Shown: positions 35,894 through 46,902 of the stretch, piece after piece | Layout: each line of letters starts with the position of its first letter | How positions within the stretch are numbered: position 1 is the stretch's first letter | NCBI GenBank assembly: GCA_030765055.1 | Contig: CM060947.1 | Location: 217,841,271 to 217,905,270, forward strand | From: Mantis religiosa | Lineage: Eukaryota > Arthropoda > Insecta > Mantodea > Mantidae | DNA: 64,000 nucleotides | Direction of reading: 5' to 3' | Position numbers and translations under genes: made by a program | Notes under the pieces: model-generated | Databases searched by the model: none | What the model was told of the DNA's origin: nothing | The model's input: the letters and a program-made list of their open reading frames with translations, nothing else

Positions 35894-37552
35894 AACGGTT
35901 ATAAGGGTTCGTCAAAGGCAGCGGTCGACGTGCACAAGAGTTAACTAAACAGACTCTACAAGTATACTTCTCCACAGGAGAGAAAGTTTCCGAGGGATGA
36001 GACGCAGGAGGATTGGAGAAGGTTCCCGCACCCTCCCTGGACATGTTTATGACACCCCGTGTCAGTACAGTTACAGACAATTCAAAAACATTCTGACGGC
36101 TTCTACTTTTCTGAATGAATCTTCTCGGTTTTAGTGTACAGAGTGAATAGGGCGCATGTTTTTTAACGGTTCTGCTCCTTGTGTAGCAGGCGTTCTGTGC
36201 CACACACATTCGCTGTCCTTGTCCCACTGTGTAACACAGCGCATTCCTTACAGGAACCTTCTTTGCGCTGCTGGACTATTCCTATATGAAGGTTTAGAAT
36301 ATCACCAACTTTCCAATAATTGCTTCAAATAAACTATACTTGCAGCCTTTTCAGAACGTGTAAGGCCTTCGATGATAGTTCCAAGGCATCAAAAATGTTT
36401 TATACCCATTTTTGTGAATATTGGGTAATGCTTTTTTTTTTAACGTAGTAAATTCTCAAGTGCATGAAGGATGACTTACGCAGAGATAAATTTTATCTAA
36501 ACGCACTAACATTGTTTTGGAATTCTTAGCCTATAGCAATCGATTTGCATAAAATCGTACCCTTTGGAGTAATGAATCGAATCAATCACCCTTAAAGGGT
36601 AATTTACTTATTCGTGCCTAAGATCGTGCCTAAGATACCTATGACTAATATTTTGAAATACTAAACCAATAATGTCTACCTTCCTGAAATTTATATCCCA
36701 GATGTATTACAGTGGAAATATATTACAGCCCAGGTTTCATCATTATGGATAAATTTGTTTGGTATTTTGTTAAGTAACTTAACTTGTGTGAAATATAAAT
36801 ATATTGCCATGAAATTTTAACCCTAGGTTTACAATCCATGCATTTTTTAATATTATCCTAAGTTTCTGTGTGTATAATTTACTTTCGGCTCTAAAACGAA
36901 TTTTTGGCCCATAATTCTGAAATTTTTATGTTGGAAAATTTAAATATTATGCTTAAACGCCTCTTGACGATTGAACTTAGGTGATTCTTATTCATTCTTA
37001 TTCTGTAAAGCTCAACACCAAAACAGAAAATGCAACTTTTAATCAAAATTCATCAAATTTCAGCCATAGAAGTCCCTAACCAGTAACTCAAATACAGGTG
37101 TCATTCATGAGATACTGAAACTCAAAGGACCTGACATGTTTGTCACTCAGAATCACAAATCAGTCAAAAGTATCTCTCCTATGTTAATTGGTGCCAACCA
37201 ATCGACTGGAGTGATATGCCAAAGAACTTAAATTTTGAAATGTTTACGTAAGAACTACAGCTGGGGTTTTATGCTGTTTTTATTAATACTAAGAAGTTTG
37301 AAAACGATGTCAATAAATATTGTAGACTCCATAATTGACTCACATTACACAATGACATGCTTGAGAATACATGAGCATCGTAATAAAGAAATGTCAATCC
37401 TTATTTTCAGAATATTCTCGCAGGCTAAGCGAGCTCATATAAACCCGGAGTGCAGAATAAGTATTGTAGGATGATGTTGTAGGCGTTGATCGAATTTTAT
37501 AAAACATAATTAAAAGGTTATTCGACTTCTGACTTTCACAGCGGACGGATCA
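35894..37552. other. No recognised feature
   Basis: AT-rich. A long minus-strand frame at 35721-36227 is a shadow of the transposase plus chance extension. Nothing else is seen. Confidence 0.45.
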
Positions 37553-37597
37553 CCACCTTGATGATGCTAGGCGCAGTTCTTGGCGAAACGTCGGTTC
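37553..37597 (+). ncRNA. Orphan hammerhead-like motif, second sequence type
   Basis: TTGATGA (core with C3 changed to T) at 37558-37564, stem II GCTAGG with CTTGGC (37566-37571/37579-37584, wobble pairs), GAAAC (37585-37589), the classical GTC triplet (37590-37592) and stem I ACC/GGT. It has the same extra U after the core as the Penelope-like copies but different stem sequence. No Penelope coding sequence is visible next to it. Confidence 0.4.
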
Positions 37598-38258
37598 ACT
37601 CTTCAAGAACTAACTTCCTATAAGCCCGGAACATAACACTTATCTTCTTAACTGCCCAGTTGAAATATTGACACAAGAACTCCAAAGAAAAACATCAAAT
37701 TCATCTTTATTTCCACTTTATCATTTATTCTATCCCATTACTGCAATGTTTTGCATTATATCATTATAAGCTATAAATACGACTTTGTCATTGATCAACT
37801 ATATCAACTTAAAGAAACTTTTATTTTGTGTCAGCTTGTCATCCATACAGCAGCGAATGTTGCTTTTGATACTCACTCTTTGTGGGTTCTATTATATTGG
37901 CAGCTAGCCTTACCTGAAACAAAAGAAAACATAACAAAATCAGTTTAAGTATAGTAGGCATGCATTACTGTATATAGGGTGACTAGCACCGAAGTTGAAA
38001 ATGGACAGTTAACGATTTCGTAAGACACATCATAGTCTTTTTATTCTTATAAACAGTTCGGTTAGAAAACCTTAAAAAGAACAACTTTAAACATAGATCA
38101 CAAAAGACAAAGCAATATTTTATGCACATGTATACCCTTTCCCAACCCCCACCCTTTCTATAAGTCTTCCGTTTTATTTCTCGTATGCAGACTAAGATTT
38201 AAGACCGTACTCATCGGCAATAATGTATACTCGCTCAATTTCACATTTCACATTTTTT
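37598..38258. other. No recognised feature
   Basis: AT-rich; nothing identifiable. Confidence 0.4.
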
Positions 38259-38397
38259 TACTCGACATTCCTCTATCAGGATAAGGGAAAACCCCGGTAA
38301 AAACCTTATCCAGGTAACTCACAGTAAGCAAGATTCGAACTCGGGATCTCTTGAACGTGAAGCACACACGCTACCATCTACGCTACCGAAGCGGGCC
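38259..38397 (-). mobile_element. SINE-A, tail-truncated
   Basis: Begins at TCGACATTCCTCTATCAGGA in the middle of the SINE body and continues through the B box (AAGATTCGAACTCGGGAT) to the head TACCGAAGCGGGCC. The core and tail are absent. Confidence 0.85.
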
Positions 38398-38399
38398 AC

Positions 38400-38605
38400 T
38401 TTTACATTCATCTTCGGGTTTGTTTACTTCAGGTTTCTCAATATTAACATAAAATTCATCATACATTCTCATACTTCCAGACTATAGCGAGGAGATGATA
38501 TAATTCTGGTTAAAAGATGCTCAATCCTCCAGTTGAGAATCGAACACTGGATCTCTGATTGGGGAAGCTAGTATATGAAACACCAAACTTAGAGGCCGTC
38601 CCATT
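38400..38605 (-). mobile_element. SINE-C, diverged copy
   Basis: TTCTCATACTTCCAGACTAT and GAGAATCGAACACTGGATCT match the body and B-box region of the copy at 2995-3172. The head is poorly preserved. Confidence 0.5.
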
Positions 38606-38614
38606 GCAGTATGT

Positions 38615-38835
38615 TTTATGATTTGACGTCCTTTAACCGGTTAGATCATATCGGCCGATGAATGAAACGATACCGAGCCCGAGCTCCATAGAGCTTAGAC
38701 TTATCCGTCATTCATCTAAAAAGATAAAGAAAAGCTCTGGAAAAAAGTTTTCCCTGGTAACTCACCCTAACCGAGATTCGGATTCGGAACCTCTTGAATG
38801 TGAAACAAGCGCGATACCTTTCCGGCACAGAGATC
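38615..38835 (-). mobile_element. SINE-A, diverged
   Basis: Core GATCATATCGGCCGATGAAT, a deletion just after it, a middle region, B box (GAGATTCGGATTCGGAAC) and CTCTTGAATGTGAAACA are present. Confidence 0.8.
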
Positions 38836-39148
38836 GTCGCCATAGTCTTCTCTGAATTACCAAAATCAGTTTCTGCATCATTTTCAAAATATGACATTTT
38901 TGCAAAATCTGAGTAAAGATTACAAAGCAGACCTTGCATATATCCAAATGGTAAATATTATATAGATAACAGTGCAAACGCCGGAACCACTGAAAACATC
39001 ACAGAAGAAGCAAACCAGAATTAAGGGGGGGGGGCAATGTAAAAATGTATCATAACACAGATTGTTCCATAAAATAAGGGATAGGTTATCACACCACATT
39101 TTATACTTAATCGACAAGAATCTCCCAAAGAGCTTCTGAATGGACATT

Positions 39149-39154
39149 TGTGTG

Positions 39155-39217
<63 letters not shown>
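39149..39217. repeat. (TG)n microsatellite
   Basis: About 34 TG units with one C interruption near the start. Confidence 0.98.
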
Positions 39218-39218
<1 letters not shown>

Positions 39219-39325
39219 AAATGATGAACCCATTCGTCCAAAGTAACCAGAACGCTGTATGACCATGCTATGGGATAAAGAGCATGTTATAATCAGAGAT
39301 TAGGAACAATTAATACTTAGAAAAA

Positions 39326-39329
<4 letters not shown>

Positions 39330-39411
<82 letters not shown>
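39330..39411. repeat. (GT)n microsatellite
   Basis: About 41 uninterrupted GT units, 112 bp after the previous array. Confidence 0.98.
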
Positions 39412-39412
<1 letters not shown>

Positions 39413-42400
39413 ATACCAATGCCGACAGAAAAGATACTTTATAGTTATTTGCACAGCTTGTGCTTGAAGTGGATCTTTTTTCTTTTTCAGTGGAAGCTCT
39501 GATTAAATCTGCAGAAGGTAGGGCACTTCCGTGTTCTGTAAGTAACGTATATAATGTTATTCATACGGAATAAGCAGTTTTGCGATATCAAAATGAAACT
39601 AAAGTAGGAAGTTTACTTTAGCGGCATAATGAAAGCATATGCAGTGTACTTCCGTTTAATACAGTGATTTGAGGAATCTATGCTTCTTGGACTTGAAACT
39701 GTTTAGATACTTATGCTGTGTTGTTTTGTTTCTTATTGTTGTAAATAAGGAATACCTTCCATATGCTGTTCTTAGCAGGATGCACTTCTGTTATACCTAT
39801 TTTACCAGTAGCATGCAAATTACGCTCCTTGCAGTTCTGTGAGGACGTATTATATATTTATTGTAATCAATGCAATTTCATTAAATTTTGTAATATTAGA
39901 CTGATAAGTAAACTAAATAACATTTTATTTATTGGAACATATCGAGTTTACAATTAAATAAGTAATATGTGGACACACAATGTGTGTGATTCAATGTTGA
40001 AATCTTCTTGCGAAATATAATACTAGACCATGAGGTTGTTTACTTCTTCCGGTAAAGGCCGCTTCGCTTTTTGTTTGTCGATATTTTGCCCTTCGTTTTG
40101 AGAGCTACTTATGACACTACACTGAGTGTTTTTACCGGAAGAACGTGGACAATGGCGTAGGAAACCTTCACATTCATTTATTACTTTGTTACACAGTTCT
40201 TGAATGATATTTATGTATGAATTGATTAAGTCAAATCGAAATTGTATTTTCTACCATAAACAATACAGGAATTCCATTCTGAATGTGAAATTCATAAAAC
40301 TTCGAGTACTACACAGAGTTTGGGTACATATACAGTAAGGGTTTCATTATGAGCTTATAATCAGAGCTCGTGAGGGAGGAAAGAGCTGGAGCAAGGGACA
40401 AGGGGTGCGTGGGGTCCCTAACGTGTCCTGAAAATCCTTCATCGTAGCCAATACCACTGTCCCACAGAGACTAACCCAATTCGAACAGGTCCCCTTCAGG
40501 AAGGGGTACGAATGTTCAGCTGGCCGTACCACTGGTAACGTCGGAAGTACTACGAATGATATAGCTCAACAACTTAGAAAACAAAGTTTAAAGGGGGACT
40601 TATCATTGTGACTTGACGGACTGTTTCTCCACCACTTTCCTCGCCTTCCTTCCTTGCTTGCTGTCCACCCACCTCTGCTTGGACAGCGGAAAGAAGGGGA
40701 AACGTCTTCACTGCTCATGCTCATGCACCTAGTGGCCACTGTCAAGGATTCGAGGAAGAAGGAACACAGTAGGGGAAGTGTTCTCCCCAACTAAGCACGC
40801 GCCTGCGCAGAAGAACATTCTTTTCTAAGTTGTCGACCTATAGTGGTCCACAGCAGCTGAACGGGTCGTAACCCCTTGTCTCCCGGCGGCCACAGCGCCG
40901 CTACTACGCCGAGAATAGCACATAACGGTGCTCCAGAACACATCTGCGCCATATTTGAACTTCGCCGACACTTTTATCATAAAAAACTGGAAAAAATAAT
41001 AGTGAAATAAAACAGAGGGATGGAAACCATAGTACCTAACTAAGAATTCACCTACTGACCAAGGAGATCCGCTAAAAGCCTTTAGAGAAATACATTTATG
41101 CTTTTCTTTTACACCGGAATACAAACAAGTAGATATTTCACAGAAGTGTAATGTAGTGTTGAGAGGAAATCATTTATTTGTGTTATAATTGTGTCCCTAA
41201 ACAGTAATAAAACGTCCAAATCTTTAATATAGTACGTTCACATTACTTTCTCTATCCATCGTTCAGCAATTAATCTTAAATAAGCTTATTTTTCTATCCA
41301 CTTCACGTTAATCGAGATCAATATTTGCAAAAATATCATTACTACATATTTCCTTAAACCTATTACGAGAATAGGGAAATACAGAGGCTTTAAGCGATAG
41401 TCACATGTTTTAAGAATGCCGACCCTCGCTGGAGTGTAGGTGTTCCCGCGCAGAGGGTCGTAGGTCGAATCTCGTCTCGGGTATGAAACTTTGTGTCTTT
41501 GTATACATGTGTGTAAAACAGTAAAGGAGAGAAACATAAAATGGCTTAAGATAGAAAATAAAATATTAATTCAAAAGATCGGATTGCTAAAAAATAACTT
41601 TGAAATTCGGTTCTCTTTGTATGATTAGGAGAAGAAAGGAAAGGAAAAAGAAAAAAATGTAATAACTCCCCAATAAAAAACCTTTAAATTGTTGAAAATT
41701 CAAAACAATAGCAAGGAATATTTGAAAAAGCTGTTAACTTCACAAAAATGTATTTGAGATAAATTGTGTATTTTAAGGCGACCCACATTTTTTATATAAA
41801 TAGTAGAATTTGTTCTAATAGTTTACCTGCGATGGAAAAGTTATTCAGAATTAAAGAGAATTCGGTGGCTACTCTAAAAAAATTCAAGATATCTTACATA
41901 TAATATAGTATTTTAATCAAAATCTTTTGTGCCGAGTAAACAGCGGTGTTTAGGTAGTGAAAACTATGGTGAAGAAAATACAAATGATCTTCCAGTAACG
42001 GTATTATTACTACAGTTTCTCAAACATTCTTCTAAGAGAGAATTGAATTCCTGTGATGAGGATTTTGACACATATTTGAAAGATAGCTAAGAAAACAACA
42101 TAAATGAAATCATCGATATTCCTGACAAGTTCTCCAATTTTGAAATTTTAATTAGTACCTATATATCTGGCTCAAACTTTAGGGTATGTTTATTCGAAAT
42201 CAGTAGCATTCTTTAACTGAGTCAATTTGAGAAATGACTTACAGTACTGGTTATGAGAGTATTACTATTACGTTTTATAAAAATATTGATTATTGATAAA
42301 GCAGTTATGCAGTTATTACATCCCATTGAAGAAATTTGCAAACCATCGTCACCGTTACATTGTGTAGTAAGATCTAAAATCTATTAATTGTGCTGTTAAT

Positions 42401-42849
42401 GGTTTCAGAGGAAACAACGTTTGAATTTTGGAAGTTTAGCATTCCAGATAAATACCCTGACGGTGCCTTTAATACAGCAGTTTCATTTACCACGCCGTAT
42501 AAAAGACGCACTCTTAAAATTCAAGGCAAAAGAAAAGAGGAAAAAAGATTGGCATGAAAATAGTAAGATTTTGGATCCCCGAAACTGTCTTCTTTCATTT
42601 TTTTTCTAAAACAATATTAAACTTGTCCAATCTATGCATTCTGTTAGCCTGGATTGAATATTGTTTTGGCATGTAGCACTACTGCAAGTTTGAAGCTTGT
42701 ATTATAAATATGTGCAATACTTCGGCTTGATACTTTTCGCAGTAGATGATTATTCATAGGGCAAACAACAAACTTGCGTATTAATGTACACCTTCTCTAT
42801 AAAACTGAACTGAAGTAGTTTAACGAAACAGTGTAGAGAATGTTAACCC
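39412..42849. other. No recognised gene; one weak tRNA-like patch
   Basis: About 3.4 kb with no defensible gene. Near 41420-41485 a GC-richer patch with GTAGGTCGAATCTCG may be a degenerate tRNA-like B box. Frames at 40347-40532, 40566-40790 and 40825-41124 (minus) show no known domain. Confidence 0.4.
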
Positions 42850-43347
42850 TGTAACAGTATTTTTGTGTTAGTGGGAATTGTAAATATATATAAAAATGTA
42901 TGTAGTTGTGTGATTGGCCGAAGTAGTAGTGGTATCACGTGGTGTGATGACGTGTCAGTGAATCGGCCAATCACAAAATAAAGTGGGAATCACTATGGGG
43001 ACAAGAAAATCAATAATCTAGAAAAGTGTTAGAATCTTGTGTCTTGCTGGAGAACGAGGAAGTTGACTTAAGAGGTTACGATGATTATAAAATCTCCAAG
43101 AAAATTATATATCATTTTGTCTTAATCTGTGAATCTATCATTTGGCGCTAGCCAGTATTACTTTTGATAGAAGAAAAAAAAAATTGATTAAATTAACTAT
43201 ATTCGAGTAACTGCGCCGTTAGTGCTGTCTTATGGGAGAAACATGGCGACTAGCATAGAAAGAGCGATGGAAAATCATGATTCTGGAGTGAAAGAAAGTA
43301 TTATACCTACCGCCATAATGATGAACGAAAATTAAAATCCCGTTACA
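42850..43347 (+). repeat. 5' LTR
   Basis: The first 241 bp match the 3' LTR with two mismatches. Then 43091 to about 43318 is unrelated to it, and the last 28 or so bp (GATGAACGAAAATTAAAATC to GTTACA) match again. U3-like features include an inverted CCAAT pair, CACGTG, TGACGT and AATAAA at 42977. Confidence 0.9.
42910..42974 (+). promoter_or_regulatory. LTR promoter-like module: inverted CCAAT boxes, E-box, CRE half
   Basis: GTGATTGGCCGA (42910-42921) and TCGGCCAATCAC (42963-42974) form a perfect 12-bp inverted repeat, each arm holding a CCAAT box. Between them are CACGTG (42936-42941) and TGACGT (42948-42953). The same block is in the 3' LTR at 46963-47027. Binding is inferred from motifs only. 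Confidence 0.5.
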
Positions 43348-43349
43348 AA

Positions 43350-43367
43350 TGGCGCAGCAACGTGTGG
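43350..43367 (+). promoter_or_regulatory. Probable tRNA primer binding site
   Basis: TGGCGCAGCAACGTGTGG starts 2 nt after the 5' LTR, where LTR elements carry the complement of a tRNA 3' end (TGG pairs with CCA). I could not assign the tRNA. Confidence 0.65.
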
Positions 43368-43552
43368 GGCTCGAATAGGATAAAGAAGAGGAGATTAAAG
43401 CATCGTGCAGTTCCATGAGAATTTAAAAGGAAAGAAGAAAGAAGAGAGAAGAAAGAAGAAAACGAGAACTGGTTTAAGTGAGTGAAAAAAAAAAAAAAAA
43501 TAGTAGTAGTAGTAGATTTATGTTGTTAAGAAATCAGAAAATAGTTAAAAAG

Positions 43553-45682
43553 ATGGCGAGTAGAAAAGAAATAATAGTGGAAGGAGAAGTTACTGATAGT
43601 GTAGGAATGAATAGGGAGGATGCAAGATTAAGCATAGATAATGAGTCAATGTTGGAAAGAATAACAAGAATGTTAAGTAATTTAGATTCTAAAATAGAAC
43701 AAAATGCAAATGATTTAAAATCAGAAATGAGTAATTTAGATTCTAAAATAGAACAAAATGCAAATGATTTAAAATCAGAAATAGATGTTAAATCTGAAAT
43801 GAGTAATTTAGATTCTAGAATGAAAGATGTAAAATCAGAAATGAGTAATTTAGATTCTAAAATAGAACAAAATGTAAATGATTTAACTAAGAAAATGAAT
43901 GATTTAGATGTAGGAGTAAGACAGGAACTAGCACAAAATGTGAGTAACTTAGAAATTAATTTATTACAGAAGCTAAAACAGGAATTAAAATCTGAAATTT
44001 CACAGGAGATTAGAGAAGGGAGAAAAGAGTGTAGGGATAATATGGAAAGGCTCATGCAGATCATAGAGATTAATAAGGATGAGAATAGAAAGGAAGTCAA
44101 TGAGTTGAGAGAGATAATTCAGGAAACTAGGTTAGGTCAGGACATTGTGAAACAAGAAATAAGAATGGAATTAAACAAAGAGTTAGAAACATTTAGGATA
44201 CAACAGGCAGAAATAACACAAAAACAAAGAGAAGAATTAGGAGATAAAGTAGAACAAAGAATCAATGTAATTTGTTCTGAAATGCAATTACAACATGATG
44301 AAAGTAAGATACACCAAGAGGAAATAAAGTTACAAATTGATGAGATAAGTAAAGCAAAAGAAGAAGTAATTTTGCAAATTAAAGAGGTAAAAGAACATTT
44401 TGAAAAAGAAAAGGATAACTTAGGAAAATTGACACAAGTTGTAATTGCATTACAGGCTAGAAAAGTAAATAACGGGAAAGAAATGTCTAGAATTACAAAT
44501 ATAAACGATTGTGACTTACCAGGTGAATTAAGCAATCATCAGAAGTCTAGTGATGTAGTAAGTGAATGTAGTGATTTTGTGAGTCCAGATAATGATATTA
44601 ATTATCACAGAAACACACAGAACATGTCCTCACACACACAACTCCACAGTCTAGGTCAAAATGAATGTGTACATTATTCACTAAATGATATTAGTCCACC
44701 AAGTTTTGATGAGGAATCAGGTGATAATCCAAAAGTATTTCTTAGGGAATTGGAAGAATATTTCCGTATTAAGAGAATTCCCAATGAATTTCGGATGGTA
44801 ATAGTAAAACGCTGTTTGAAGAAAAATGCTCTTGAGTGGTTAAGGTTAACTTTGGCTTCACATGAAACATACAGTACTTTCAGAAATCTGTTTATAAATA
44901 GATTTTGGGGACCTGAGAGACAAAGAAGAATAAAAGTTGAGTTAGCAACGGGTAGGTTTGAGTTTAAAAAAGGGATTTCTATGACTGAATATTTCTTAAA
45001 ATTAGCAAACAAAAGTAAGTTGATCAATCCCGAAATTTCTGAGACAGAAATTGTCAACATGCTAATACGTCATTATCCACCACATATCAGAAATCATTTA
45101 ATTGTGGCTAAGCCTATCGATTTCTCTGATATGATTGAATTATTATCCGAATTTGAAGCACATAACCCCATTAATGATACTACATCCTGTGATGGTAACT
45201 ATAATAACGTCCATATTGAGCGAGGAAGAAATCGACAGGAATCACAACCTACAAATAATAGGAATAATAGGACGAGTTTAAATTGGGGCGGGGCACCCGT
45301 GAGAAATCAAAGATTTGAAGGAAGAGGTTATGATCCTAGACGAACTTATGAATCTGTAATTCCCGGAACAGGAAAGGGAGTTCAAAATAATGTGCAAAGG
45401 AATTATCATAACAATCAGTCGACGAGAATTGGAAGAAATGATCACATAAACCATGTAAGATTTTATCGAGGAAATAATCAGCGAATAAGTAACTTTAATA
45501 GGGGTAGAGGTACTAGTTTATTTAGTGCAAATCAAAGAGATTTTAGGGGTGTGAGATTTGAAAGAAGTAATCAAAATGAAAGAGTCGAAAATACACAAAG
45601 CACAGAGAATGATGTGAATATAAACGATAGTACCAACCTAACCAACAATGAAAGTAATAATCAGAGGGAGACGGAAAACTAA
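43553..45682 (+). CDS. Gag polyprotein of the Gypsy-type element
   Basis: An uninterrupted frame of about 709 codons from ATG 43553, which has a good context (AAAAAGATGG). ATG 43520 in frame is an alternative, and the frame stays open further upstream without a usable ATG. Residues 30-330 or so are strongly charged and predicted coiled coil, beginning with 18-residue tandem repeats (NLDSKIEQNANDLKSEMS). A capsid-like retrotransposon gag domain follows, around FLRELEEYFRIKRIP, ALEWLRLTLAS, FINRFWGPERQRR and MTEYFLKLANKS. The C-terminus is rich in Arg, Asn and Gly (RGRGTSLF) and has no CCHC zinc knuckle. Gag packages the element RNA in cytoplasmic particles. An intact frame in a defective element suggests recent insertion or mobility in trans. 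Confidence 0.85.
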   Translation: MASRKEIIVEGEVTDSVGMNREDARLSIDNESMLERITRMLSNLDSKIEQNANDLKSEMSNLDSKIEQNANDLKSEIDVKSEMSNLDSRMKDVKSEMSNLDSKIEQNVNDLTKKMNDLDVGVRQELAQNVSNLEINLLQKLKQELKSEISQEIREGRKECRDNMERLMQIIEINKDENRKEVNELREIIQETRLGQDIVKQEIRMELNKELETFRIQQAEITQKQREELGDKVEQRINVICSEMQLQHDESKIHQEEIKLQIDEISKAKEEVILQIKEVKEHFEKEKDNLGKLTQVVIALQARKVNNGKEMSRITNINDCDLPGELSNHQKSSDVVSECSDFVSPDNDINYHRNTQNMSSHTQLHSLGQNECVHYSLNDISPPSFDEESGDNPKVFLRELEEYFRIKRIPNEFRMVIVKRCLKKNALEWLRLTLASHETYSTFRNLFINRFWGPERQRRIKVELATGRFEFKKGISMTEYFLKLANKSKLINPEISETEIVNMLIRHYPPHIRNHLIVAKPIDFSDMIELLSEFEAHNPINDTTSCDGNYNNVHIERGRNRQESQPTNNRNNRTSLNWGGAPVRNQRFEGRGYDPRRTYESVIPGTGKGVQNNVQRNYHNNQSTRIGRNDHINHVRFYRGNNQRISNFNRGRGTSLFSANQRDFRGVRFERSNQNERVENTQSTENDVNINDSTNLTNNESNNQRETEN
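43674..43888 (+). repeat. 54-bp tandem repeats in gag coiled coil
   Basis: AGTAATTTAGATTCTAAAAT and the following bases to GAAATG repeat with period 54 bp (18 codons), with shortened later units. They extend the coiled coil and are a likely source of length variation between copies. Confidence 0.85.
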
Positions 45683-46659
45683 AAACCAAATCATTTTGTG
45701 CTCTGGAAAGTGGTTCGGTGAGGATGACACAGGGCGAATTGAAAGTTGAAGATAACGGAAATAAGCTCACTCTCTTGCAGAAAAATAAGGAATTAGTTAA
45801 CCCACCTCAGATAATTATTTACCTATGGGATAAAGAATATACAGCCTTAATTGATACTGGAGCCAGTTCTACTGTGATAAGTGAGGAATTGTTTAAAAAT
45901 CTGTTAGCTAACTATAAAGTGGAATATTTAAATGTGTGTAACGTTTACTGCAGTACTGCAATTGGGAAGAAAAAGGATAGGATTAAATATCAAGTATTAA
46001 TTAAGGGGCGAATAGGTGAATGGAATTTCAATTTCATTGCGTTGGTAATTCCACATTTGGCAAGAGATGTAATTGTGGGTAATGATTTATTATATGAATG
46101 GCAAAGTGAATTGAATTTCGAAATGCATGAAATGAAGGTTAAGACAGAAAATGATGTATTAGTAATAAAATTATTGGAAGAAGATGGAAGAAAAGAAGTG
46201 AATATGGATAATATAAATAATGAAAGGTTTTTTGTAGAAGATATACTTTTGCAAGAAAATGGTAATATTGAATACGAGGAAAATGAAAATTGTGGGAAGA
46301 GTTTAATTATTGATGGATTGCAAAATAATGTAACTGACCTTGAAAAGCATTGTTGCCAATTATATACAATACAAGATAAGAATGGCGGAAGCCAAGTGGA
46401 GGAAGAAATAGAATTCCAGAGAATATTACAAGTAAAGTTAGAAAACACATACAATCTAGATCAAGCGGGAAAAGAACAGCTGAAATTATGTATATTAAAG
46501 AACAGGAAAGCCTTTAGTTCAAAACCTGGACTGTGTAACAAATACACACACACATTTAAAGTGAATGATACTGCTCCCTATACACATAAAAGCCGACCTT
46601 TACCCATAGCTATAAGACAAGCATTTCTAGAAGCAAGTGTGGATACAAGAGATTTGTAA
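45661..46659 (+). pseudogene. Truncated pol: aspartic protease and start of reverse transcriptase
   Basis: This frame is -1 relative to gag and open from 45661, overlapping the gag end by 22 nt, so expression would need a -1 frameshift. ATG 45724 is a less likely internal start. The protease active site is LIDTGASSTVISEELF, with the conserved later box ARDVIVGNDLL. After a variable linker, KNRKAFSSKPGLCNKYTHTF and PYTHKSRPLPIAIRQAF mark the usual lead-in to reverse transcriptase. The frame then ends in EASVDTRDL and a stop, so all polymerase, RNase H and integrase motifs are missing by deletion. The overlap GGAAAAC near 45673 is not a canonical slippery site. Confidence 0.8.
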
Positions 46660-46902
46660 TCAACGGAGTACTTATTGTTAAAATAGTTAAATAATAAAAC
46701 ATGTATATTATTGTTAAATGTCAATATATTGTTGTATTTTAATTAATGTTCATTTATTGTTGTGTTTTATGTATGTTATATTTATGTTACAGTTCATTGT
46801 TGTAAACGAAATTGTTAATTGGGGCCATTCTTCGAAATATATGGAAACAGATTGTTAATTCCTTTATTTGGTTATTTTCCATATATTTCGAAGAGGGGCA
46901 TA
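46660..46902 (+). other. Element 3' region with 19-bp hairpin and polypurine tract
   Basis: TCTTCGAAATATATGGAAA (46829-46847) and its exact inverse (46876-46894) flank a 28-nt loop. The second arm runs into GAAGAGGGGCAT (46890-46901), the likely polypurine tract priming plus-strand synthesis immediately before the LTR. Confidence 0.65.

Noticed and set aside
43534..45060. Minus-strand frames of 128-188 codons under gag
   Set aside because: Shadows of the gag frame. Serine- and phenylalanine-rich composition mirrors the A-rich sense strand.
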